Made by a program: the position numbers and the translations under genes
Notes under the pieces: model-generated
The model's database searches: none
What the model saw: only the letters and a program-made list of their open reading frames with translations
What the model was told of the DNA's origin: nothing
Assembly: GCF_001412575.1 (NCBI RefSeq)
Contig: NZ_CP011834.1
Location: 1,736,001 to 1,800,000, forward strand
Direction of reading: 5' to 3'
Source: Limnohabitans sp. 103DPR2
Lineage (GTDB): Bacteria; Pseudomonadota; Gammaproteobacteria; Burkholderiales; Burkholderiaceae_C
DNA: 64,000 nucleotides
In this document: positions 7,953-16,050 of the stretch, one piece after another
How positions within the stretch are numbered: position 1 is the first letter of the stretch
Layout: the number at the start of each line of letters is the position of its first letter

Positions 7953-9428
7953 ATGCAACAAGACATTTTGATCAATTGGTCCCCGCAGGAAACACGCGTT
8001 GCCGTGGTCGAATTAGGCGCTGTTCAAGAACTGCATGTCGAGCGGTCCCTCGAGCGTGGCTTGGTGGGCAATATTTACCTAGGCAAAGTGGCAAGGGTCT
8101 TGCCGGGCATGCAGTCGGCTTTCATCGACATTGGCCTTGAGCGTGCGGCCTTCCTTCATGTGGCCGATGTCTGGCAAAGGCAACCCGAGGGCGAGCCCCC
8201 TCAAGTTGCCAGAAGTTCGCAGCCTTTGGTGCCCATTGAAAAACAAGTGTTTGAGGGGCAGGCCTTGATGGTTCAAGTGGTCAAGGATCCCATTGGCACA
8301 AAAGGCGCACGGCTCTCCACCCAAATCAGTATTGCCGGGCGACATTTGGTTTTCTTGCCGCAAGATGATCACATTGGGGTCTCACAAAAAATCCCTACTG
8401 AACAACGGGATGCGCTTCGTCAGCGTTTGCAAAACTTGGTCGGCAATCAAGGCGGTGGCTTTATCCTCAGAACCAATGCTGAGGACTCCAGTGACGCAGA
8501 GCTTGCCGATGACATTGCTTATCTGCGAAAAACGTGGGCCCGCATCAAAGATGCTTCGACGCGGCTTCCTGTTCAGTCTTTGTTGCATCAAGATTTAACT
8601 TTGCTGCAACGGGTGTTGCGTGATTTGGTGTCTGAGTCAACGCAAACCATTCGCATTGATTCCAAAGAGCAGTTTGATGGCTTGCTGACATTTGCCAAAG
8701 AATTCATGCCTGCTGCTGCTGCGCGCCTTCAACTGTACAAGGGTGAGCGCCCCATCTTTGACTTGTACGCCATTGACGAAGAAGTCGCCAAAGCTTTGGG
8801 TCGAAGGGTGGATTTGAAATCGGGTGGTTATTTGATCATTGACCAAACCGAGGCATTGACCACGGTGGACGTCAACACGGGTGCTTATGTGGGCGCGCGC
8901 AATTTTGACGACACCATTTTCAAAACCAATTTAGAAGCTGCGCATGCCATTGCTCGCCAATTGCGTCTTCGAAATTTAGGTGGCATCATCATTGTTGACT
9001 TCATCGACATGGCCCGCGAAGAACATCAGAGCGCAGTGTTAGATGAGTTCAAAAAGCAATTGGCCAGAGACCGCGTTAAAACGATGGCAGGTGGTTTTTC
9101 ACAGTTGGGTTTGCTGGAAATGACGCGCAAACGCACACGTGAATCTTTATCGCACATGCTGTGCGAGCCTTGCCCCAGTTGTGAAGGCAAGGGCAGTGTT
9201 AAAACAACGCGAACCGTTGTCTATGACATCCTGCGTGAAATTTTGCGTGAAGCCAGACAGTTCAATCCACGCGAGTTCAGGGTGGTGGCTTCGCCATCGG
9301 TGGTGGAAATGTTGCTGGACGAAGAAAGCCAACATTTGGCTGCGCTTTCTGACTTCATTGCAAAACCGATTTCATTGCAAAGTGAGTCGGTCATGGGACA
9401 AGAGCAATACGATATTGTCTTGCTCTAA
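7953..9428 (+). CDS. rng: Ribonuclease G
   Basis: A 491-residue endoribonuclease of the RNase E/G family, which acts in 16S rRNA 5'-end maturation and mRNA decay. It opens with the family start DILINWSPQETRVAVVE, then an S1 domain split around residues 35-130 (GNIYLGKVARVLPGMQSAF). Catalytic acidic residues are expected in TTVDVNTGAYVG and IIIVDFIDM. The zinc-link CEPCPSC joins subunits. There is no long C-terminal scaffold, so it is RNase G rather than RNase E. Its stop overlaps the msbA stop on the other strand (shared CTAA at 9425-9428). Confidence 0.97.
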   Translation: MQQDILINWSPQETRVAVVELGAVQELHVERSLERGLVGNIYLGKVARVLPGMQSAFIDIGLERAAFLHVADVWQRQPEGEPPQVARSSQPLVPIEKQVFEGQALMVQVVKDPIGTKGARLSTQISIAGRHLVFLPQDDHIGVSQKIPTEQRDALRQRLQNLVGNQGGGFILRTNAEDSSDAELADDIAYLRKTWARIKDASTRLPVQSLLHQDLTLLQRVLRDLVSESTQTIRIDSKEQFDGLLTFAKEFMPAAAARLQLYKGERPIFDLYAIDEEVAKALGRRVDLKSGGYLIIDQTEALTTVDVNTGAYVGARNFDDTIFKTNLEAAHAIARQLRLRNLGGIIIVDFIDMAREEHQSAVLDEFKKQLARDRVKTMAGGFSQLGLLEMTRKRTRESLSHMLCEPCPSCEGKGSVKTTRTVVYDILREILREARQFNPREFRVVASPSVVEMLLDEESQHLAALSDFIAKPISLQSESVMGQEQYDIVLL

Positions 9429-11242
9429 TGTGTCTCATTTGGCGATGACCCCATGTCGCCTTTGCGTTGCAGTCTTGAATAAGCACCGCCTGAATTAATC
9501 AAGTCGGCATGTCGCCCTTGTTCAACAATTTCACCTTGGGCCATGACCACCACGCGATCGGCATGCTCAATGGTCGACAAGCGGTGCGCAATGATCAAGG
9601 TCGTACGACCCTTCATCAGGTTGTGCAAGGCTTCTTGCACCAGTCGTTCTGATTCATTGTCGAGTGCAGAGGTGGCCTCATCCAAAATCAAAATGGGGGC
9701 GTCTTTGTAAAGCGCCCGTGCAATGGCCAAACGTTGTCTTTGACCGCCCGAAAGCTGCGTGGCATTGTGGCCTAGCACCGTGTCGATTCCGGATGGAAGT
9801 CGCTCAATGTGTTCGGACAGATTGGCCGCTTTCAAGCATGCCATGACCCGTTGCTTGTCGATCTCTTGGCCCAGTGCAATGTTGGCACCCACCGTGTCAT
9901 TGAGCATCACCACATCTTGGCTCACCATGGCAAATTGGGATCGCAATGCCGTCAATGGCCAGCTTGCGATGTCGACGCCACTGAGCTTGATTTGCCCTTG
10001 GGATGGCAGCACAAACTTGGGCAGCAAATTCACCAAGGTGGTTTTGCCAGATCCCGATGGGCCGACAAATGCAATGGTTTCACCGGCATTTATTTTCAAG
10101 TTGAAATTGAGAAGCGCAGCAGGTGCGTCACCGGGATACTGTACGGTGACGTTTTCAAATTCAATGGGCTGCGACGCGGCATTGAAAGCCTTTTGCGTTG
10201 AAGCCTGCCCCGCGTTGGTCTCGTCGGCGGATTCGCTTTCAACTGCCACTTCTTCTAGAAGTTGCAAGCCTCGTTCAAGGGCAGCCAAACCTCTTGTGAT
10301 GGGTGTGGCAATGTCGGCAAGTCGTTTGATGGGAGACACCAGCATCAGCATGGCCGTGATGAAGGCCACAAAACCGCCAACTGTGGCGCCTTGAAGGCCA
10401 CTGCGACTTTGAATCAGTGCAATCACCAGCACGGAAGACAGGGCCACAGCAGCCATCAATTGCGTCAAAGGCGACATGGCGGCTGACGCAATGGTGGATT
10501 TCAGTGCCAAGCTTCTGAGGCGTTGGCTGAGAATTTGAAACCTGGATGTTTGTGAATTTTGAGCGCCATGAAGTCGAATGATGCGGTGCGCCAAGACGTT
10601 TTCTTCCACCACGTAGGCCAACTCATCGGTAGCGGCCTGACTGTCACGCGTGAGTCCGTAGAGTCGCTTGGACAGCTTCTTCATGATCCAGGCTGAGCCG
10701 GGGACCACCACAAACACAACAAAGGTCAGCTTCCAATTAAGGAACATCAAATAAGCAATCAAGGCAAGCAAGGTAAAGCCGTCGCGCGACAAACCCAGCA
10801 GTGCAGAAATCAATTGCGTAGCGCCGTTTTGCACCTCGTAGACCAGGGTGTTGGAGAGCGTGCTGGCAGATTGTTTGCCGAAAATAGACATTTCGGCTTG
10901 AATCAGTCGCTGAAACAAGGCTTCACGCAATGCTTGCATGCCATCGTTGGCGATTCGGGCCAAGGCATATTGCGACACAAAAAAAGCCAGCCCGCGAATG
11001 AGAAAGATGCCAATCACGGCAATGGGCACCCACCAGAGTGGCAGCGATTTTTCTGAAAATCCCTCGTCCAGTAGGGGTTTGAAAAGGGCGGGGATCAGGG
11101 GCTCAGTGCAGGCTGCCACGACGGTGGCAGTGATGGCCAAGAACCAAACGGCTCGTTGTTGGCCAAAAAAGGGCCATAGGCGAAGCATCCTTTTGAGGAA
11201 TGAAATTTCCTTGGATGCGGTCTCTGTGGCAGCTTGTGTCAT
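9425..11242 (-). CDS. msbA: Lipid A export permease/ATP-binding protein MsbA
   Basis: A 605-residue half-transporter: six transmembrane helices in the first about 330 residues, then one ABC ATPase domain with GPSGSGKTT (Walker A), LSGGQRQRLAIARAL (signature) and ILILDEATSALD (Walker B). As a homodimer it flips lipid A-core across the inner membrane. The ATG at 11242 is used. An in-frame ATG at 11266 would add eight poorly conserved residues. It is divergent from tolB, with 60 bases between starts. Other half-size exporters look alike, but length and the tol-pal neighbourhood favour MsbA. Confidence 0.9.
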   Translation of the reverse strand: MTQAATETASKEISFLKRMLRLWPFFGQQRAVWFLAITATVVAACTEPLIPALFKPLLDEGFSEKSLPLWWVPIAVIGIFLIRGLAFFVSQYALARIANDGMQALREALFQRLIQAEMSIFGKQSASTLSNTLVYEVQNGATQLISALLGLSRDGFTLLALIAYLMFLNWKLTFVVFVVVPGSAWIMKKLSKRLYGLTRDSQAATDELAYVVEENVLAHRIIRLHGAQNSQTSRFQILSQRLRSLALKSTIASAAMSPLTQLMAAVALSSVLVIALIQSRSGLQGATVGGFVAFITAMLMLVSPIKRLADIATPITRGLAALERGLQLLEEVAVESESADETNAGQASTQKAFNAASQPIEFENVTVQYPGDAPAALLNFNLKINAGETIAFVGPSGSGKTTLVNLLPKFVLPSQGQIKLSGVDIASWPLTALRSQFAMVSQDVVMLNDTVGANIALGQEIDKQRVMACLKAANLSEHIERLPSGIDTVLGHNATQLSGGQRQRLAIARALYKDAPILILDEATSALDNESERLVQEALHNLMKGRTTLIIAHRLSTIEHADRVVVMAQGEIVEQGRHADLINSGGAYSRLQRKGDMGSSPNETH

Positions 11243-11302
11243 TATTTTGATTTTACTGCGTGTCACAATGCTAAATTAGCGGTGTTTTGGCAGACTTTAC
11301 GT

Positions 11303-12604
11303 ATGAAGAAGACCTCACTTTTGACCCATTTTTCTCATTCCAAGCGGCAGTTGGGCATTTTGAGCCTGGCCTTGTTGTGTTTTTCAACGGCGGCATTGGC
11401 GCAGTTCAAAGTTGAAGTGTCAGGCGTTGGGATGACACAAGTACCCATTGCCATTGCCACATTCAAAGGTGAAGATGCGGCACCGCAGAAAACCTCTGCC
11501 ATCGTTTTGGCCGATTTGGAGAGAAGCGGCCAATTCAGAGCCATCCCCATGACTGGGGTCGCAATGGACGAATTAAGCCGTCCCGATTTTCCTCAGATGC
11601 GGCAAAAAAATGCGGATGCCTTGGTGTCCGGAAGCGCCACGCGATTGGCCGATGGACGTTATGAGGTTCGCGCCAAATTATGGGATGTGGTGGCGGGTCA
11701 AGACCGTGGGGATTACCGTGAAACGGTTGCTGCTGCTGATCTGAGACTGTCATCCCACCGCCTGGCCGATTGGGTCTATGAAAAACTGACCGGAGAGAAG
11801 GGTGTTTTCGCAACTCGAATTGCCTACATCACCAAAACCACGGGAAAGTACAGCCTTTGGATTGCCGACTCAGACGGTGAAAACGCACAGTCGGCTTTAA
11901 CAAGCTCAGAGCCCATCATTTCGCCATCCTGGTCTCCTAAGGGCACGCAACTGGCTTATGTTTCTTTTGAGTCGCGCAAGCCGGTTATTTATGTTCACGA
12001 ATTGGCCACGGGCAAGCGCAAGGTCATGGCCAATTTCAAGGGCTCCAACAGTGCCCCTGCTTGGTCGCCAGACAGTCGCACTCTGTTGGCCACACTGAGC
12101 CGAGATGGTGGTTCACAGTTGTACCAAATTGATGTGAGTTCAGGCGAGGCCAAACGGCTGACCCAAAATGCAGGCATCGACACCGAACCCACTTACACCC
12201 AGGATGGCTCCAAAATCTATTTTGTGTCCGACCGTGGTGGCAGCCCCCAGATTTACAGAATGTCAGCCACAGGCGGCTCGGTCGAAAGAGTGACATTTGG
12301 TGGAAGTTACAATATCTCACCCGCACTTAGCCCAGATGGGCGGTGGTTGACTTACATCAGCCGCGTTGGGGGGCAGTTCAAAGTTCAAGTGATGAACTTG
12401 AGCACCGGCCAGTCCAGCGCCATCACTGACACCACAGCAGATGAGCGCCCTAGCTTTGCACCCAACAGCAAGTTGATTGTTTTTGCCACCGTGTTTCAAG
12501 GACGTGAGGCGCTCATGACCAGCACACTGGACGGCAAGATCAAAGCCAAGTTGTCCGGACAAAGTGGTGACATTCGTGAGCCTGCCTGGGGTCCTTACCG
12601 ATAA
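11303..12604 (+). CDS. tolB: Tol-Pal system beta-propeller protein TolB
   Basis: A 433-residue periplasmic protein. Signal peptide at about residues 1-33 (basic start, hydrophobic core, cleavage near ALA-QFKVE). An N-terminal alpha/beta domain covers about 35-165, then a six-bladed beta-propeller of WSPKG/WSPDS/YTQDG/LSPDG-type repeats. TolB binds Pal and helps outer-membrane constriction at division. The ATG at 11303 is chosen because the upstream in-frame extension does not look like a signal peptide. A weak promoter may lie at 11247-11277 (TTGATT, then extended TGCTAAATT with 19-base spacing). It is the first gene of tolB-pal-cpoB. tolQRA are not in the window. Confidence 0.97.
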   Translation: MKKTSLLTHFSHSKRQLGILSLALLCFSTAALAQFKVEVSGVGMTQVPIAIATFKGEDAAPQKTSAIVLADLERSGQFRAIPMTGVAMDELSRPDFPQMRQKNADALVSGSATRLADGRYEVRAKLWDVVAGQDRGDYRETVAAADLRLSSHRLADWVYEKLTGEKGVFATRIAYITKTTGKYSLWIADSDGENAQSALTSSEPIISPSWSPKGTQLAYVSFESRKPVIYVHELATGKRKVMANFKGSNSAPAWSPDSRTLLATLSRDGGSQLYQIDVSSGEAKRLTQNAGIDTEPTYTQDGSKIYFVSDRGGSPQIYRMSATGGSVERVTFGGSYNISPALSPDGRWLTYISRVGGQFKVQVMNLSTGQSSAITDTTADERPSFAPNSKLIVFATVFQGREALMTSTLDGKIKAKLSGQSGDIREPAWGPYR

Positions 12605-12625
12605 TTTTCTTTTTGGAGTTTTTTC

Positions 12626-13129
12626 ATGATCAAACGCAGTCTTTGGATTTTGGCGCTCACCGCCGTGTTGTCAGCTTGTTCTTCAGGCGTCAAATTAAGC
12701 GATGTACCCGTTGAAGACAAAAACGCCTCTAGTGCTGACGGTGCACAAAGCAGCGTCGCTGCTGTCGTGAGCGGCAAGGCTGGCACACAAGGAGTTGCAC
12801 CCGCTGGCGTCAATGTGGTTTATTTTGATTACGACAGTTTTGCATTGAAGCCTGAAGCGCGTGCCGTCTTGGAGCGCAATGCTGCGCATTTGCAAGCCAA
12901 CAAGCAATTCAAAGTGCAACTGGAAGGTCATACCGATGAGCGCGGTGGCCGTGAATACAACTTGGCATTGGGTCAAAAGCGTGCCGAAACAGTTCGCCGC
13001 GCTTTAACCTTGTTGGGTGTCAGTGACGCACAACTTGAAGCTGTGAGTTTTGGCAAAGAAAAACCAGCAGCCAGCGGCTCTGACGAGGCAGCGTTTGCCA
13101 AGAACCGCCGCGTTGAAATCAAATACTGA
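12626..13129 (+). CDS. pal: Peptidoglycan-associated lipoprotein Pal
   Basis: A 167-residue outer-membrane lipoprotein. Lipobox VLSAC with the lipidated Cys at residue 18, a short linker, then an OmpA-like peptidoglycan-binding domain (about 60-167) starting VVYFDYDSFALKPEA and carrying EGHTDERGGREYNLALGQKRA, whose Asp and Arg contact diaminopimelate. It works with TolB, encoded 21 bases upstream, and with TolA. Length is standard. Confidence 0.98.
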   Translation: MIKRSLWILALTAVLSACSSGVKLSDVPVEDKNASSADGAQSSVAAVVSGKAGTQGVAPAGVNVVYFDYDSFALKPEARAVLERNAAHLQANKQFKVQLEGHTDERGGREYNLALGQKRAETVRRALTLLGVSDAQLEAVSFGKEKPAASGSDEAAFAKNRRVEIKY

Positions 13130-13144
13130 TCTTGAGCTGAAGTC

Positions 13145-13918
13145 ATGACCCTGAAACACTCGGTGTTCTATCGCGCCATTCAATTGGGTTTGGTAGGTCT
13201 CCTGGCGGGCTTCAGTTTCATTGCCCACGCGGCTTTGTTTGAAGACAATGAAGCGCGTCGCGCCATTTTGGATTTGCGCCAAAAGCTGGATGTCACGCAG
13301 CAAGGTTTGAAGTCCCAAACTGAAGACATTGCTGTGTTGCGCAGAGCATTGTTTGAACTTCAAAATCAAATTGAGGCATTGAAAGCAGAACAGTCTGCAC
13401 TCCGAGGTGCCAACGAGCAATTGCTGCGTGAGTTAACTGAGATTCAGTTGAAACAAAAAGATGTGTTGCAGACTGTCGACACGCGACTCAGTAAGTTTGA
13501 ACCCGTCAAAGTTGTGTTGGATGGCTTGGAGTTTCAGGCTGACCCGGCAGAAAAGAGAGAGTTTGAGGCGTCTTTGGCTGTGTTCAGAACAGGTGACTTT
13601 GCAGCGGCACAAAACAGTTTGTTGGCCTTTCTGCGCAAGTACCCCACCAGTGGTTACGCGTCATCGACTTTGTTTTGGCTAGGCAACGCGCAGTACGCAA
13701 CCAAGGACTACAAAGAGTCCATTGTCAATTTTAGAAAACTGCTCAGCATCGCGCCGCAACACGCTCGCGCACCTGAGGCCATGCTGGCCATTTCCAATTG
13801 TTTGGTGGAACTGAAAGACATCAAAGCCGCCAAAAAAGCCATGGAAGATTTGGTCAAGCAGTACCCCACGTCTGAGGCTGCTCAAACAGCCAAAGACCGA
13901 TTGGCACGTTTGCGTTAA
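13145..13918 (+). CDS. cpoB: Cell division coordinator CpoB (YbgF)
   Basis: A 257-residue periplasmic protein. Signal peptide ends near AHA-ALFED (about residue 30). A trimerising coiled coil of Leu/Gln/Glu-rich heptads covers about 40-110, and TPR repeats cover about 135-255 (FEASLAVFRTGDF, FWLGNAQYATKDY, PTSEAAQTAKDRL). CpoB links Tol-Pal to peptidoglycan synthase activity at the septum. It is 15 bases after pal and three bases before the next gene, so the operon continues. Confidence 0.95.
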   Translation: MTLKHSVFYRAIQLGLVGLLAGFSFIAHAALFEDNEARRAILDLRQKLDVTQQGLKSQTEDIAVLRRALFELQNQIEALKAEQSALRGANEQLLRELTEIQLKQKDVLQTVDTRLSKFEPVKVVLDGLEFQADPAEKREFEASLAVFRTGDFAAAQNSLLAFLRKYPTSGYASSTLFWLGNAQYATKDYKESIVNFRKLLSIAPQHARAPEAMLAISNCLVELKDIKAAKKAMEDLVKQYPTSEAAQTAKDRLARLR

Positions 13919-13921
13919 AGC

Positions 13922-15025
13922 ATGACCCAAGATCAACTTGCACAGTTGCAGTGGATGGTCTTGGGCGCAACGGGCCTCGTCTCGGTGTTCTTGGGTGCTT
14001 TGATGCACCGCACCCACTTTTGCACCATGGGCGCTGTGAGTGACGCGGTGGTCATGCAAAATTTTGACCGCTTGCGTCAGCTGGCATTGGCCTTGGTGGT
14101 TGCATTGTTGGGTTTTGGGTTTATGTCGTTGGCGGGGCTGATCTCGCCCCTCAAGTCGGTTTATGCAACGCCCGTCATTTATTGGTTTTCCTCACTCTTT
14201 GGTGGCCTGCTGTTTGGCTGGGGAATGGTGTTGTCCTCGGGTTGCGGCGCCAAGGCTTTGGTACGCTTGGGTGCAGGCAATTTAAAGTCTTTGCTTGTTT
14301 TGCTCACCATGGGTCTTTCAGCCTTGGTGGCAATGAAAGGCATGTTGGCCTATCCGCGCGTTCATTATTTAGAAGCACTGACTTGGGCGCCCACGCAGGG
14401 TGTTTTTGCAGGCCAGTGGTTCTCATCCATTTTTCAAGTTGAATTGGCCTCGGGCGTATTCATGGCTGCTGTGTTTGGAAGCGTCTTACTGTCCTTCTGG
14501 ATTTTCAAAGATCGAAGCTTTTTGACGTCTTTCAATGTAGGGACTGGTTTGTCTGTCGGCTTGGTAATTTGTGCGGTATGGTTCATTTCAGGCGTATGGG
14601 GGCATGGCTTGGAACATCCCGATACCTTGGATGAATTCTTTTTGGCGACCACCAGTCGAAAAATGGAAGCCCTCAGCCTGACGGCACCCGTCGCAATGAA
14701 CTTGGATGCACTCTTGTATTTCAGCGATGGCACCAAGCGTCTCACTTTGGGCATGGTGAGTGTGCTTGGCATTTGCATGGGTTCATTTTTCAGTGCGCGC
14801 TGGTCTGGCACATTCAGGGTGGAAGCCTTTGTCAACAAAGCTGATTTATTGAGGCACCTTGGTGGTGGGTGCTTGATGGGGGTAGGCGCGGTCCTGGCGA
14901 TGGGATGCTCCATCGGTCAAGGCTTAAGCGGCATGTCCACCTTCAGTTTGGCAAGCCTGATTGCATGCTTGGGCATGTTGTTGGGTGCCTATGCGGCACT
15001 CTGGCGAGACATGCAGCAAGCGTGA
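13922..15025 (+). CDS. YeeE/YedE (TsuA)-family sulfur-compound transporter
   Basis: A 367-residue inner-membrane protein with about nine or ten hydrophobic helices. It carries the Cys-containing signatures of the YeeE/TsuA family: RTHFCTMG near residue 38, SSGCGAKAL near 103 and AMGCSIGQGLSG near the C-terminus. In TsuA, Cys residues in such motifs relay thiosulfate through the membrane. In other members selenium or sulfur species are handled. It begins three bases after cpoB and is followed after 13 bases by tcdA, so a sulfur transporter is built into a Tol-Pal transcription unit. Thiosulfate is a guess from family. Confidence 0.88.
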   Translation: MTQDQLAQLQWMVLGATGLVSVFLGALMHRTHFCTMGAVSDAVVMQNFDRLRQLALALVVALLGFGFMSLAGLISPLKSVYATPVIYWFSSLFGGLLFGWGMVLSSGCGAKALVRLGAGNLKSLLVLLTMGLSALVAMKGMLAYPRVHYLEALTWAPTQGVFAGQWFSSIFQVELASGVFMAAVFGSVLLSFWIFKDRSFLTSFNVGTGLSVGLVICAVWFISGVWGHGLEHPDTLDEFFLATTSRKMEALSLTAPVAMNLDALLYFSDGTKRLTLGMVSVLGICMGSFFSARWSGTFRVEAFVNKADLLRHLGGGCLMGVGAVLAMGCSIGQGLSGMSTFSLASLIACLGMLLGAYAALWRDMQQA

Positions 15026-15038
15026 CGCGCAAGATTTC

Positions 15039-15842
15039 ATGACGCAAGCCTCTCTCAATGACCGTCGCTTTGGCGGAATGACCCGACTTTATGGTGTTGG
15101 CGGCGCAGCCAGGGTTGCGCAATCACATGTCATGGTGGTGGGCATTGGCGGGGTTGGCTCCTGGGTTGCAGAATCCTTGGCCAGAAGTGGTGTAACCGAG
15201 TTGACCTTGGTGGACATGGACCACATTGCAGAGTCCAACATCAATCGGCAGATTCACGCACTTGAATCCAGCGTAGGCCAAGCCAAGGTCTTGGCCATGA
15301 AGGCACGCATTGCCCAAATCAACCCTGAATGTTGTGTTCATGTGGTGGACGATTTTGTTTCACCTGAGAATTGGATTGAAATTTTGCACCAAGTTCAATC
15401 CGATCCCTCTTGTCAATCACCCATCATGGCTGTTGTCGATGCATGTGACCAAGTGAAAGCCAAAGTGACCATGGCCGACTGGGCCATTCGACACAAGAAG
15501 TTTTTGGTAACTCTAGGGGCTGCAGGCGGCAAGCGAGAGGCTCATCGTGTAGAGCAGGGCGATCTATCGTTGGTCACGCACGATCCTTTGTTGGCCCAAT
15601 TGCGCTACCGTCTGCGCAAAGAAAAAGGTGCGCCCAAGGATGGCAAAAAGATGGGGGTCCATTGTGTTTTCAGTCGAGAAAATGTGGCGCCACCTGATGC
15701 CTCATGCAACATCGAAGGCGATGGCAGCTTGAATTGTCATGGCTACGGATCCGTTGTCACGGTTACTGCTAGCTTTGGCATGGTGGCAGCATCATTGATA
15801 TTGAATTTTCTTGCAACAGGGTTTGAAAAAACCAAAAAATGA
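15039..15842 (+). CDS. tcdA: tRNA threonylcarbamoyladenosine dehydratase TcdA
   Basis: A 267-residue E1/ThiF-type enzyme that uses ATP to cyclise t6A to ct6A at position 37 of ANN-decoding tRNAs. Visible are VVGIGGVGSWVAESLARSGV (nucleotide-binding glycine loop, about residues 31-50), LVDMDHIAESNINRQ (about 55-70), and the VDACDQVKAK and TLGAAGGKR segments. The ATG at 15039 is preferred over an upstream in-frame ATG inside the transporter gene. The CsdA/CsdE partners are not in the window. A tRNA-Lys(UUU) gene, coding for a substrate tRNA of this enzyme, starts 26 bases downstream. Confidence 0.93.
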   Translation: MTQASLNDRRFGGMTRLYGVGGAARVAQSHVMVVGIGGVGSWVAESLARSGVTELTLVDMDHIAESNINRQIHALESSVGQAKVLAMKARIAQINPECCVHVVDDFVSPENWIEILHQVQSDPSCQSPIMAVVDACDQVKAKVTMADWAIRHKKFLVTLGAAGGKREAHRVEQGDLSLVTHDPLLAQLRYRLRKEKGAPKDGKKMGVHCVFSRENVAPPDASCNIEGDGSLNCHGYGSVVTVTASFGMVAASLILNFLATGFEKTKK

Positions 15843-15851
15843 CGCTATAAT
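15823..15851 (+). promoter_or_regulatory. Sigma70 promoter for tRNA-Lys inside the end of tcdA
   Basis: TTGAAA at 15823-15828 and a perfect TATAAT at 15846-15851 are 17 bases apart. The -35 box lies within the last codons of tcdA, and the expected start is about 10 bases before the tRNA 5' end. So the tRNA can be made independently of the tcdA operon. Confidence 0.8.
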
Positions 15852-15868
15852 TTAAGGCTTGAGTAGGG

Positions 15869-15944
15869 GGGTCGGTAGCTCAGTCGGTAGAGCAGCGGAC
15901 TTTTAATCCGTTGGTCGCGAGTTCGAATCTCGCCCGACCCACCA
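15869..15944 (+). tRNA. tRNA-Lys (anticodon TTT)
   Basis: A 76-base cloverleaf. The acceptor GGGTCGG pairs with CCGACCC, there is a D-loop AGCTCAGTCGGTAGAGC, an anticodon stem GCGGA/TCCGT with loop CTTTTAA (anticodon at 15902-15904), a T-arm loop GTTCGAATC, and an encoded CCA. No intron or mismatch of note. Confidence 0.98.
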
Positions 15945-15962
15945 ATAACTCATGTCCATTTC

Positions 15963-15999
15963 AAAAACCCCGCAAGGCTTTCGCTTTGTGGGGTTTTTT
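15963..15999 (+). terminator. Rho-independent terminator after tRNA-Lys, probably bidirectional
   Basis: Arms 15965-15978 and 15983-15996 form a 14-base stem with two G-U pairs and a TTTC loop, followed by a T run. The complementary strand also ends in five T, so it can end the leftward ABC-F operon too. Confidence 0.88.
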
Positions 16000-16050
16000 C
16001 TTGGGTCAAGGTATTTTTGCACCTCGCAATGCACCTTGCAAGTGAGGGCT

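Noticed and set aside
9759..10394. Long open frame opposite msbA (211 codons)
   Set aside because: Shadow of msbA; no ribosome site and low-complexity Ser/Thr-rich translation.
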